Shown here piece after piece: positions 17,454 to 25,696 of a DNA stretch of 64,000 nucleotides (position 1 is its first letter; each line of letters begins with the position of its first letter). Source of the stretch: Methylobacterium sp. SyP6R (GTDB taxonomy: Bacteria; Pseudomonadota; Alphaproteobacteria; Rhizobiales; Beijerinckiaceae); contig NZ_JAAQRC020000002.1 in the NCBI RefSeq assembly GCF_019216885.1, positions 124,001 to 188,000 of the forward strand, written 5' to 3'. Below the pieces are notes generated by a model. The model was not told the origin of the DNA. It saw only the letters and a program-made list of their open reading frames with translations, and ran no database searches. Position numbers and translations under genes: made by a program.

Positions 17454-17669
17454 TCATTTTCCGAGCAGGCGTTTCCCCGACTGGATGACCTGCAGCGTCT
17501 GGGAACCCAATTCCTCCTGGCGCGCGCGTATCTCGTGGCTCATCAGGCGAGCGATGATGTCCTCGTCCCAGTAGAGATCCTCGTCCAGAACCGAGGTTGC
17601 GGTCTTCGTGAGCGCCTGCCTCAGCATTTTCTCGAAGATGTCGTCCGCCTTCTCTGGTTCCGTATCCAC
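17454..17669 (-). CDS. small acidic hypothetical protein
   Basis: This 71-aa soluble protein starts at GTG, with GGGAGG seven bases upstream deciding the start. It reads MDTEPEKADDIFEKMLRQAL, then SVLDEDLYWDEDIIARLMSH, and ends in a basic tail GKRLLGK. It is predicted mostly helical, with no domain recognised. It stands alone between the TetR promoter and an insertion-sequence remnant. Confidence 0.6.
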   Translation of the reverse strand: MDTEPEKADDIFEKMLRQALTKTATSVLDEDLYWDEDIIARLMSHEIRARQEELGSQTLQVIQSGKRLLGK

Positions 17670-18142
17670 TCGGCGCCTCCCGTTGTGGCAGGCCGGCTCG
17701 ATAGGGGGGCTGGGTTACCGCAGCATTACGGGATGTCGGACGAGTGGACCGTCCCCGACCACGGATGGCCTCCTCGCTCGGAGGGCGCCCCGTCCGGTTT
17801 CAGGCTCCCATGAAGCCAGGTCGGGCAGGGGCTCGGTGGCAGATGTCGGGGCGCCGTCGAGGCGACCTCTCCGGCGAACGCGACTTACCCTCGTCACCGG
17901 CTTCGTCCTGCCGACGAAGGGCGGCCGGGCTGGCCTCCTCGGATATTGGGTCGCCGATATGCCCGTACCGGATGACGGCGTGGCCGCCGGACCAACCATC
18001 CACATCAACGGCAGCTGTTGGGCTCCAAGCGGCCATTCCAGGGACTTCGGTCGAAGTTCCGCCAATGGCGCGAAGCTGAACGAGTCGGGGGCGAATTCCC
18101 AACCTGAACCGCTCCAGGTTTTTGGAGGCTGTTTGTCTTCGG
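17670..18142. other. gene-free stretch left of the transposase remnant
   Basis: No frame here has convincing coding character or a ribosome site. The right end holds an insertion-sequence end-like motif, TGAACCGCTCCAGGTTTTTG then GAG, at 18105-18127, similar to the motif at 6908-6932. Confidence 0.45.
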
Positions 18143-18382
18143 TCAGGCGGACAAGGCTTGATCGCCGTCGTCGGCATAGGAGCGCTCTTCGGCCTCAGCG
18201 AGAGGGACGTTGCCGATTGGCGCGAGCAGGCGACGGTGGTTGTACCAGTCGACCCTCGCCAAGGTGGCGTACTCGACCGCTATGACCGAGCGCCACAACC
18301 CGCGTCGGTGGATGACCTCCGCCTCGAACGGACCGTTGATCGTCTTCGCCAAGGCGTTGTCGTAGCCGTCGACACTGCCGAC
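18143..18382 (-). pseudogene. IS3-family transposase (OrfB) C-terminal remnant
   Basis: The frame reads VGSVDGYDNALAKTINGPFE, then AEVIHRRGLWRSV, YATLARVDWYNHRRLL and PIGNVPLAEAEE. This is the end of the DDE integrase core including the catalytic-glutamate region (usual form DNALAETINGLYKAEVIH). Note K in place of the usual E (LAKTING). A stop codon (TAG at 18383-18385) lies just upstream of the homology. The 3' side is bounded by the IS end-like motif at 18105-18127. It is inactive. Confidence 0.85.
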
Positions 18383-18477
18383 CTACAACTTGAGGCCTGC
18401 CTCGGCGTCCGCCGTCACGTTGAAGTCCGCTTGCCGGGCAGCCGAAGTTCGCAGGAGGCAGCTGTCGTTGCCAAACC

Positions 18478-19341
18478 TCAGACCTCGCGGAAGAGATCGT
18501 CCGCCGCCGGGAGACGATGGTTCAGCTCCATCAACGATCCGGAGCGGATGGCGGCATAGAGGAGTGTCTGGTCTCCGGGATCGGCGCAGATGAGATCGCG
18601 CGGATCCTCCGGCCTTCCGAAGCGCCCGAGCGCCGGGATGAGATCGGCTGGCGGATACTTCCAGAGATATTCGCAGTTCACCGTCCGGGTGCGGCCCTCG
18701 ATCGGGAAGGCGACCCGAGCCGTTCCCTGATTGCCCTCCGGCGGCAGCGTGACCGTGATGTCGCGCGGCTGCACGGCATGGCCGAGCGAGGCGAGCGTGC
18801 AGGCTGTGATCTCGGCGAGAAGGGGGGCGTCGTAATCGGTGTGAGCCGGAACGAATATCAGACGCCCGATGCGCGGATGTCCATCGTCGTGAAGCGCCGC
18901 GAACGAACTGACGGCCTCATCGATGCCGATGGCCCGGCCGGGATCGAGCCGCTGGGCCGCCCTCCAGAGCGAGCGTGCATCGATCTCGCCGTGCTCCAGG
19001 CCGCCGACGGCCTCGAGCGCGGCGATCGTGGTTTCGAGGATGCGCAATTCGTCTGGTGACGGATCGCCGATCGGGACGTCCTCGACCGGCTCGTCGCCGA
19101 TCGGTCGAGGCAGCTTGGGTGTCGTGGGATCGTCGATTTTCTGTCGCCTGACCCCCACGCCCGGTTTCACAACGCCGAGGTCCGACTTCACGAGGCCGCA
19201 GCAGGCGAGGACTACGAAGGCGACACAGCCGGCAACGCCTGCCCAGCCGGCGACGTCGAACGGGCGCCGGAAGAGGACGAGTGCGCCCGCCGCAAGCGCA
19301 AAGAACGCCATACCCGCCCAAAGCTCACGCTTCGAGGGCAT
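18478..19341 (-). CDS. membrane-anchored hypothetical protein
   Basis: This 287-aa protein has two N-terminal membrane helices (AGMAFFALAAGALVLF and GVAGCVAFVVLACCGLV), then a soluble domain of about 220 residues. The end (FGRPEDPRDLICADPGDQTL, YAAIRSGSLMELNHRLP) looks globular. The ATG at 19341 has GGAGG six bases upstream and is preferred over the GTG at 19353. It overlaps the end of the preceding SUFU-like gene by 17 bp and is the last gene of the long caspase-containing run. No family is recognised. Confidence 0.7.
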   Translation of the reverse strand: MPSKRELWAGMAFFALAAGALVLFRRPFDVAGWAGVAGCVAFVVLACCGLVKSDLGVVKPGVGVRRQKIDDPTTPKLPRPIGDEPVEDVPIGDPSPDELRILETTIAALEAVGGLEHGEIDARSLWRAAQRLDPGRAIGIDEAVSSFAALHDDGHPRIGRLIFVPAHTDYDAPLLAEITACTLASLGHAVQPRDITVTLPPEGNQGTARVAFPIEGRTRTVNCEYLWKYPPADLIPALGRFGRPEDPRDLICADPGDQTLLYAAIRSGSLMELNHRLPAADDLFREV

Positions 19342-20500
19342 GAAGGCCTCCACGCTTCGGCGAGCCGATCAGGGCATGCGCAACCCGCTGTGAGCGTCCC
19401 GCAACGGACGGGTGATACTGCTTCACGGACGACACGCTCGAACTCGTCGGCGCCGACGGGGACGACCGAGCGCCGCTTGATCTTCGCGCCAGGCCAGGGA
19501 TCGGACCGTCTTCTCGTGATCGACGTATCAGCCGACCTGAAGCAGGAATGATGGGCGAACTGAGCTGCTTGGGCGCGGCGCGCTTCTCCAGCGCTCCGAG
19601 TGCGGCGGCCGTGCCCCATGGGTCGTCGTCCAGTCCGGGCAGTTCGTCCTCGCGAAGCGGTGTCGCCTCGATGAGGCTCACCGGCCCGAACGGCAGCCTC
19701 TCGATCGAGCGCAGGTCCATGCGGAGAGCCATCCGCGTCATCGGCCGGCAGTCCTCGATGAGGCGGCAGAACAGGATCGCGCCGTTGGTCTGGACGTCCC
19801 GCAAGACCCGGTAGCCGTCCGCGACGAGGTCGCCGACGCCGATCAGCACGTCGGACCAGAGCGCGACCGATGCCTCGTCCGCAGCGACAAGATTGCCGGC
19901 CCCGCCGAGCCGCATGAAGACCTCGCATTCGACCCCGTTCTCCTGCGTCGTCACGCCCGCCCAGGGTGTCGAGAGGCCGTCGGTCGCCAGCAGCACCGCG
20001 TCGCCGGCCTTGATTCTCAGGACGCGGCGATGGGGCTGGAACCACTTGGTCTGTCCGTGGATGTTGGCCGTCTCGCGTTCGGCGGCAAAGCCCGGTTCGA
20101 CGGTTCCAACCGAGTTCCAGAAGCGGCGGCGCGCGTCGGCCGCGTCGGCGTAGATCGGATCGTCGGGACCACGCGGAACCAGCGCGGCATCGAAGGCCGT
20201 TTCGACGGTGACCCGACCCTGTCGCCAAGGCAGCATCGCCCGGGTCCAGTGGACGCTCACGACGTTAAACGGCGTCGCGGCGTTCGTACCGAGTCGCTCG
20301 ACGACCTCTTCGAAAATGTCGAACTGGGGTTCGTCCGAAGCGACGACCGAGCCATCGCGGCGGTGGTAGCTGCCGCTCAAGCTGGAATGGCCGGCTTGCA
20401 TGGTTGTCACCGTCCAGTTTCCTCGGACGGCGCCAAAAGGTGCCTTGTCCAGCGCAGCCCGGAGATCGTGTTCCGCATCGTCGACGGAATAGCCCGCCAT
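19325..20500 (-). CDS. protein with a possible suppressor-of-fused-like domain
   Basis: This protein of about 391 aa has a core AGDAVLLATDGLSTPW, then AGVTTQENGVECEVFMRLGG, resembling the 'TDGLS-PW' signature of bacterial SUFU-domain proteins. SUFU domains often occur in immunity proteins of polymorphic toxin systems; that link is inferred from the family, not seen here. ATG 20500 has GGAG seven bases upstream; ATGs at 20512 and 20536 are alternatives. The last roughly 45 residues are Ser/Arg-rich and unlike the rest, and the frame may have drifted near 19500. It overlaps the next gene by 17 bp. Confidence 0.6.
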   Translation of the reverse strand: MAGYSVDDAEHDLRAALDKAPFGAVRGNWTVTTMQAGHSSLSGSYHRRDGSVVASDEPQFDIFEEVVERLGTNAATPFNVVSVHWTRAMLPWRQGRVTVETAFDAALVPRGPDDPIYADAADARRRFWNSVGTVEPGFAAERETANIHGQTKWFQPHRRVLRIKAGDAVLLATDGLSTPWAGVTTQENGVECEVFMRLGGAGNLVAADEASVALWSDVLIGVGDLVADGYRVLRDVQTNGAILFCRLIEDCRPMTRMALRMDLRSIERLPFGPVSLIEATPLREDELPGLDDDPWGTAAALGALEKRAAPKQLSSPIIPASGRLIRRSREDGPIPGLARRSSGARSSPSAPTSSSVSSVKQYHPSVAGRSQRVAHALIGSPKRGGLHALEA

Positions 20501-20554
20501 CGCATTCTCCATGCTATGCTGGGCTTTGCCCGGCATCCCGAGGGGCCTGTGCCA

Positions 20555-22036
20555 TCAATCCGGGTTCGTGAACACGCTGCCGCCAATGAAGGCCATCTCG
20601 CGGTCCGGCTGCGGCGGATCCTTCTGCGAGCCGTAGGCGAAGAACAGGCGGCGGCTGCGCCCGTCAGGGCCGGTCAGGGTGAGCGTGTGCCGGTCGAGAC
20701 CGTAGCGCCCACCCTCCGGCGGGCGCCGGCGGCTCATCGCGGAACTCACGCCGCTGGTCGCGCCCGAATTCGTCGCACCGGTCGAGCCGCCGCGGCCGTA
20801 GGTGCCGTCGGAGCGGAAGTCGTAGCGGTTCGAGACCGCGATCATCACGTCGCCGCCCATCGCCGTGTTGCCGCCGCCCGACATGCGGCGGTAGGAACGG
20901 GCAATCGTCCGCTCGCCGGCCTCCGCCGGGTAGGCCTTGAAGAACGAGCCGTCCTGGAGCTTGTAGTCCTGCGGCTTACCCCCCGTGCCGGTCAGGACGT
21001 ACGAGTCGCCGGAGCGGGTCCAGCGGCCGAAGCGGCGCGGCTTGGTGGCACGCTCTGCGGCGAGGTCGACGTCCTCGAGGGCGTTGTCGTCGATCTCGTA
21101 GTAGCTGCCGTCGCGAAACAGGATCAGCGGCTCGAACTCGATGACGACCATGCCGCCGACCCCGACGCCGGTCGTCGAGCGGAAATACACGCCCTCGACC
21201 GCGGCCCAGTTCGCAGCATGGCGCGGTTCCGTCGGCGGCTCGGTCACGACGACGGGAGGAGCGTTGCCGGTGGCGGTCGGCGCGATCGCGGCGACGGGCG
21301 CCTCGGGCAACGCGCCGCCCGCCGCGGCCCGGTCCGCCGAAACCTTCCGGCCGGCCTTGCCCACGAGCCCGTCATCCGTGAGAGCGACCGCCCGCAGCTT
21401 CGCCGGGGGGATGAAGTCCTTCGACAGGCCGGCGACGAAGCTCGGCACCATCCCGAGGCGCTGCGCCGCCTGCCAGCCGGCATGGTGCAGGACCGTGCGG
21501 AGCTTCACCTGCTCGGCGAAGGCGGCGCGGATAGCCGCCTGCGACAAGGGCGGCTTGTCGGCCATCGGCGCCACCATCTGGCGCCGCACCGCCCGGAGCG
21601 CGGCAGGACTCGGCTCGGCCTTGGTGTCGTTGGCGACCATCCATTGCAGGACGACGAAGGCGGTGAGCACGTCGCCGGCATCGTCCGGCCGCAAGGCGGT
21701 GTCGGAGAGGAAGCTCCGGAAGATTGCGTCGTAATCGTGCCGGGCCATCTCCCGGGCGACCTCGGCCGCGGCGATCGGGTTGCTGGCACGCAGCTCTCGG
21801 ACGTGGCGGGTGACCGTGGCGGCCCGCAGCTCCGCGTTCGAGGCGAAGGGCAGGGCAGGGCCGGCATCCCCGCTCTCCGAACGGGCAACCTCGCCGACCG
21901 ACCGGGCGTCGAGGGTCCGGAACTGCTGCTGCATCCCCTGGAGGAGGCCCGTGCCGACGTCCTGGGCCGGCGCTGCTGCGGCCAGCAGCGGAATCAGGGC
22001 GGCGGCGACGGGGATGACGACGATCTTGGCGGTCAT
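20555..22036 (-). CDS. large secreted hypothetical protein
   Basis: This 493-aa exported protein has the signal peptide MTAKIVVIPVAAALIPLLAA, a helical N-terminal region (about 30-215), a Pro/Ala linker, then a beta-rich part with repeated short motifs (GVYFRSTTGVGVGGMVVIEF, LFRDGSYYEIDDNALED, YDFRSDGTYGRGG, YGLDRHTLTLTGPDGRSRRL). The 'F..DG.Y' repetition is typical of lipocalin-like or META-type secreted proteins, but no family is assigned. GGAG precedes the ATG. It is part of the caspase-containing run. Confidence 0.75.
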   Translation of the reverse strand: MTAKIVVIPVAAALIPLLAAAAPAQDVGTGLLQGMQQQFRTLDARSVGEVARSESGDAGPALPFASNAELRAATVTRHVRELRASNPIAAAEVAREMARHDYDAIFRSFLSDTALRPDDAGDVLTAFVVLQWMVANDTKAEPSPAALRAVRRQMVAPMADKPPLSQAAIRAAFAEQVKLRTVLHHAGWQAAQRLGMVPSFVAGLSKDFIPPAKLRAVALTDDGLVGKAGRKVSADRAAAGGALPEAPVAAIAPTATGNAPPVVVTEPPTEPRHAANWAAVEGVYFRSTTGVGVGGMVVIEFEPLILFRDGSYYEIDDNALEDVDLAAERATKPRRFGRWTRSGDSYVLTGTGGKPQDYKLQDGSFFKAYPAEAGERTIARSYRRMSGGGNTAMGGDVMIAVSNRYDFRSDGTYGRGGSTGATNSGATSGVSSAMSRRRPPEGGRYGLDRHTLTLTGPDGRSRRLFFAYGSQKDPPQPDREMAFIGGSVFTNPD

Positions 22037-22107
22037 GGTGCGCTCCGCGCTCGGACGACGATTGAGGGACGGCCCGTCGGCGGGCGCCGTCGGACACTGA
22101 GCCCGCC

Positions 22108-22419
22108 TCACGGCCAGCGGATCCCGAACAGCGCCAGCACGCCGGCGACGGCCGCGCCGATCAGCGTCAGCGCCATGAAGGGCAGGAGCGGGATCACCAG
22201 CCAGCCCATCATCATCAGGGTGTAGAGCAGGCCACCGATGTCGAGGCCGGCGATCCGGCAAGGCTGCGCTCCAGCCTCGTTGACCGTGCACCCCGTCAGG
22301 CGGGTGACGACCAGGGAGAGGACGAGCAGCAGGAACGGGGTCCAGACGATCAGCACGCCGAGGAGGAGCATGCCTCGGTTCCTTCCGCGCCGGGTGACGC
22401 CCGGCGACACCGCACTCAT
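22108..22419 (-). CDS. small three-helix membrane protein
   Basis: This 103-aa protein has three likely membrane helices (GMLLLGVLIVWTPFLLLVL, GGLLYTLMMMGWLVIPLL, FMALTLIGAAVAGVLALFG). Two cysteines in the first loop (GCTVNEAGAQPC) probably form a periplasmic disulfide. Its ATG overlaps the stop of the upstream gene (ATGA). Function unknown. Confidence 0.72.
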   Translation of the reverse strand: MSAVSPGVTRRGRNRGMLLLGVLIVWTPFLLLVLSLVVTRLTGCTVNEAGAQPCRIAGLDIGGLLYTLMMMGWLVIPLLPFMALTLIGAAVAGVLALFGIRWP

Positions 22420-22703
22420 CGCGAGGTCCCGGCGCAAGGGCGCCAGACCCGCTGGTATCCGGCATCGCCGCGCCGGCCGTAGCACCAGCCCGCCGCCTCG
22501 AGCCGCCGGTGGACGGCGTCGCGCCGGGTGCAGGCGTCGAGCGTGGCGGGATCGTCGCCGCGCCCGCCCCGGCAGGCGGCGTTGAGGGCGGTCCAGTCCC
22601 GCACCAGCGGCGGGACGTCCGCGGCCGGACCGGCCAGTGCGACGCTTGCCCCAGCGGCAAAACCGAGGAGCGCGGCGGGAAGCAGGATGACGCGACAGGC
22701 CAT
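22416..22703 (-). CDS. small secreted protein with GDDP..C/GWCYG motif
   Basis: This 95-aa protein has a signal peptide cleaved after about residue 24 (GASVALAGPA). The mature domain carries NAACRGGRGDDPATLDAC, RRDAVHRRLEAAGWCYGRR and a last Cys near the end, so two disulfides are likely. I recognise this pattern as a widespread unnamed periplasmic mini-domain in Hyphomicrobiales. It overlaps the next membrane protein gene by 4 bp. Confidence 0.72.
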   Translation of the reverse strand: MACRVILLPAALLGFAAGASVALAGPAADVPPLVRDWTALNAACRGGRGDDPATLDACTRRDAVHRRLEAAGWCYGRRGDAGYQRVWRPCAGTSR

Positions 22704-22715
22704 GCGCCGACCTCC

Positions 22716-23753
22716 TCAGCGCATCGCGACCGAGGCGGCCACGCGCTCGGCGCGGGCGAGCGCCTCGGGCCGGTCCGCCGGGGCCAGGCCCAGCACCCGC
22801 AGGTAGGTCGGCCCGTCGAACCGGATCACCTGCGTGACGGCAACCGGGCGGCCGCTCCTCGCGTCCGAGCCGGTGGCGCGCAGGCGCAGCACCACCGCGC
22901 CGTCGCGGGTCGCCCGGTCCTCGTCGGTGACCGTAACGTCCTTGATCTCCCGGAAGGTGGCGAGCGCCTTGCGGGCGAAGGTGCCCTCCTGGCCTTCCGG
23001 CACGGCGGCCCGCCCCATCGAGGGGGCGACGACGACCAGCGGCTGCACACCGTCGGGATCGATGTCCTTCGGGCCGTCGGTGAGCATCAGGGCGTTGCCC
23101 ATCATTGCGCGCACCGGGCGGAAGCCGGCGAGGTCGCCGACGGTGTAGGGCAGGGCCGCGATCTGGTCGGCGAGGCTGCCGGGCGCCCGGAACGCGATCG
23201 TCGAGAGCGCGGCCTCGACCGCCTCGTCCGGCATCTGCCCCCGCGCGGCTTCCGGCACCTGTACGGTGACGAGGCCGGTACCGGAGGCACCGCGCACCAC
23301 CGCGACCCACTTGGCGTAGGTGAGCCCGTTGGCGGCCTGGCTGCCGCGCAGAACCCGGCCCTCGCTGCCGGCGACGCCGAGCGCGGTGCCGGAACCCCGC
23401 GCCTCGAAGCCCGTCGCGCGCAGGGCCTCGGGTGTGAACCGCTCCACGAGCTGGCCGTAGGCCTCGGCCGGCATCTCGGTGATGAGGATCGAGGCGCCCG
23501 AGCGGTGCTCGAACCCGGCAAAGCCCTTCGAGGGCGTCATGCCGGGCGGCGGCACCAGGCCGACCGAGCCGGCGGCCGGGAACACCGCCTCGGCGGCGAG
23601 GGCGGGCGAGGCGAGGAGACCGAGGACGGCCAAGAGCCGGCCGGCGGCGAGAACGGGCCGGCCGGCGGCGAGAACGGGCCGGCCGGCGGCGAGAACGGGC
23701 CGGCCGGCGGCGAGAACAGGCCGGCCGGCGACGCGGGGCAGGAAGGATGCCAT
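22716..23753 (-). CDS. secreted hypothetical protein with tandem-repeat leader
   Basis: This 345-aa protein has a signal region unusually expanded by four near-identical seven-residue units (GRPVLAA). A normal hydrophobic core and cleavage site follow (AVLGLLASPALAAEA). The mature part (about 55-345) has two similar halves of alpha/beta character with LVTVQVPEAARGQMPDEAVE, EIKDVTVTDEDRATRDG and IRFDGPTYLRVLGLAPADR. It may bind or process a substrate in the periplasm, but the family is unknown. It lies 12 bp before the next gene. Confidence 0.72.
   Translation of the reverse strand: MASFLPRVAGRPVLAAGRPVLAAGRPVLAAGRPVLAAGRLLAVLGLLASPALAAEAVFPAAGSVGLVPPPGMTPSKGFAGFEHRSGASILITEMPAEAYGQLVERFTPEALRATGFEARGSGTALGVAGSEGRVLRGSQAANGLTYAKWVAVVRGASGTGLVTVQVPEAARGQMPDEAVEAALSTIAFRAPGSLADQIAALPYTVGDLAGFRPVRAMMGNALMLTDGPKDIDPDGVQPLVVVAPSMGRAAVPEGQEGTFARKALATFREIKDVTVTDEDRATRDGAVVLRLRATGSDARSGRPVAVTQVIRFDGPTYLRVLGLAPADRPEALARAERVAASVAMR
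23636..23736. repeat. 21-bp in-frame tandem repeat (4 copies plus partial)
   Basis: The unit GCCGGCCGGCGGCGAGAACG, followed by G, occurs at 23636, 23657, 23678 and 23699 (the last with a one-base change), and a 17-bp partial copy starts at 23720. It encodes the repeated GRPVLAA units in the leader of the secreted protein. Being a multiple of three, copy-number change would lengthen or shorten the leader without a frameshift. Confidence 0.92.
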
Positions 23754-23785
23754 TGCGGAATCTCCAGAAGGTCGGCGCGAGGCGT

Positions 23786-24718
23786 TCAGCGCGTCGCGAC
23801 GCGGCTGAGCACGAAGGTGTTGCCGGAGAACTGTACCTGTCCGGGCGCGCTCATGTGCTCGAGCATCAGGCGCAGGTTGCGGCCGAGGCGGGCGGAGTCG
23901 GAGCGGGTCTCGTACCAGTACTCGGCGGCGGATGCCCCGGCCCGCACGGGGCGGTGGTGCTCGTAGCAGCGGAACGCCGCCATGTACTCCTCGGCTGCCT
24001 GGACCTCCTGGGCCGAGAACCCGTTGAGCCGAACGACGTAGGCCGTCGGCAGGCCGCCGCAGGCCTCAGCCGTCGGGCCGCCGGCGACCGGCGCCGCGAC
24101 GGCGCCCAAGACGGAGGCCGTGCCGGGATCGGCCCCGCGGCGGGGCGCCAACACCCCGTCGAGCTTCGCGGTGAGCGCCGCGGCAACGTCGCCGGCAATG
24201 ACTTTCGCCTCGGCGCCGACCCGCTCGAGCAAGCATTCGCGGTCGCACCCTTGCGGCAGCGGCGGCAGCTGCACGCCTGCGACCTCGAACGAGCCGAGGG
24301 ACTGGCCGGTGCGCACGTTGAGGAGCCGGCCCGGGATGCGCACCTCCGGCCGCACGATGTCCGAATAGGTCGATTTCGACGCCGAGGCGTAGATCTGGAA
24401 CACCGCGACCACGTCGAGGGGCGGGCTCGAGACCGCGCGGGCGACCTCGATCAGTTCGGCGTCGCGCCGGCGCACCCGGTTCGCTTGCGTGAAGCCCATC
24501 GCCACCGCGGTCTCGTCGTAGACGTTGTAGCCGCGCAGGTTCATCGTCTCGGAGAGTTCCGCGATCACCCGCTGGAAGATGCGGTTGCCGCGCGGCACCG
24601 AATCCTCGTCGGCATCCTCGCCCATCACCACCACGGTAGGCTTGGGCTGGGCGAGGGCCGGGCCTGCGACGAGGAGGCCGAGGGAGAAAGCGGCGAGGGC
24701 GGCGCGGATGGGCAACAT
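23786..24718 (-). CDS. secreted hypothetical protein, CsgG/FlgT-like fold possible
   Basis: This 310-aa protein has the signal peptide MLPIRAALAAFSLGLLVAGP, cut near ALAQ, and GGAGGA upstream of the ATG. The mature protein starts PTVVVMGEDADEDSVPRGNR, then FQRVIAELSETMNLRGYNVY, which resembles the nucleotide-independent CsgG/TolB-N-like fold of envelope assembly proteins. A Cys pair (GCDRECLLE) lies mid-protein and a second globular part (ACGGLPTAYVVRLNGFSAQE) near the C-terminus. The start 36 bases further upstream is less likely. It lies 32 bp after the OmpA-domain gene. Confidence 0.7.
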   Translation of the reverse strand: MLPIRAALAAFSLGLLVAGPALAQPKPTVVVMGEDADEDSVPRGNRIFQRVIAELSETMNLRGYNVYDETAVAMGFTQANRVRRRDAELIEVARAVSSPPLDVVAVFQIYASASKSTYSDIVRPEVRIPGRLLNVRTGQSLGSFEVAGVQLPPLPQGCDRECLLERVGAEAKVIAGDVAAALTAKLDGVLAPRRGADPGTASVLGAVAAPVAGGPTAEACGGLPTAYVVRLNGFSAQEVQAAEEYMAAFRCYEHHRPVRAGASAAEYWYETRSDSARLGRNLRLMLEHMSAPGQVQFSGNTFVLSRVATR

Positions 24719-24750
24719 CGTGTCCTCCTTCTGATCAAATGTCGGGTCGG

Positions 24751-25593
24751 TCACTCGGAGCAGGGCAGCGGCGTCGGTGCCGCTTCGAAATCGTCGAGGT
24801 CGAGGGCCACGCGCCGGCGCGGGTCGGCCAGGGTCGGGCCGGTCGAGGCCGGGGCCGCACAGGCCGCCTCTGCGGCCGGCCTGGGGAAGCTGAGCCCGCC
24901 GTGGCGGACGGGCGCGATCAGGCTGACCTCGACCCGCCGGTTGACCCGAGACAGCGGGGCGGCCGGGTCCTTCGGGCGGGTCGGCCCCCAGCCATGCACG
25001 CGCAGCCGCTCCGGCGCGATGCCGTAGGTATCGACGAGGTGGGCCCGCACCGCCCGGGCCCGGGCGAGGGACAGGCGCCGGTTGTGGGCGGGCGCACCCG
25101 CCGCGTCGGTGTGGCCGGCGATGAGGAAGCCGTGGCCGGCGAGGTCGCGCGAGGCGAGCGCCTGGCCCAGCGGCTCGAGCTGGATGCGCGCCTCCGGCGT
25201 CAGGCGGGCGCTGTCATAGGCGAAGAACACCGTGAGATCGACCGTGCGGGCCGGATCGACGCGGACGGACGGCCCGCCGTCGTCCGGGCTGAGCGCCCGC
25301 GCCGGTGCGCCGGAGGCGAGTCCCGGATGTCCGTCGGCGAAGGGGGCGAGGGAGCGGATGATGGCGGTCGCCGACGGGTTGCGGGTTTCCGCCTCCGCCG
25401 GCCCGGCCTCGTCCAGCCTGTACGGGCCGCCGGGCGCCTCGGTCAGCGGGTTCGCCCGCGCCGCGCCGCCGAGGGCGACGACGAGGCCCAGGGCCATCGC
25501 GAGGCAGGAGCGGCCGAGGCGACACCTGGCCGTGCGCCGCAGGGCGGCGTCCGCGATGATGGTCGGCCGCGCGGGCGCGTCGTCGATCCGCAT
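24751..25593 (-). CDS. OmpA-domain protein
   Basis: This 280-aa exported protein has a hydrophobic segment at about 28-47 (SCLAMALGLVVALGGAARA). Its OmpA-like peptidoglycan-binding domain (about 115-225) reads VDLTVFFAYDSARLTPEARI, then GHTDAAGAPAHNRRLSLARA, and RVHGWGPTRP with VNRRVEVSLI. The TD and R positions that bind diaminopimelate are present. It should tether the system to peptidoglycan. It follows the protease gene by 103 bp and precedes the CsgG-like gene by 32 bp. Confidence 0.88.
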   Translation of the reverse strand: MRIDDAPARPTIIADAALRRTARCRLGRSCLAMALGLVVALGGAARANPLTEAPGGPYRLDEAGPAEAETRNPSATAIIRSLAPFADGHPGLASGAPARALSPDDGGPSVRVDPARTVDLTVFFAYDSARLTPEARIQLEPLGQALASRDLAGHGFLIAGHTDAAGAPAHNRRLSLARARAVRAHLVDTYGIAPERLRVHGWGPTRPKDPAAPLSRVNRRVEVSLIAPVRHGGLSFPRPAAEAACAAPASTGPTLADPRRRVALDLDDFEAAPTPLPCSE

Positions 25594-25696
25594 GGTTCCG
25601 TTCTCCTCCGGGCCTTGCTTCGCCCGTCACACCCCGTGCCTGGACGAGCCAGAGCGGTTTTCGCCGCGCCGGCGCACAAATCGTCTCGGGAAAAGA

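Noticed and set aside
17608..18559. Plus-strand frames across the intergenic and transposase-remnant region
   Set aside because: No ribosome site, no family, and they run antisense to the IS3 remnant.
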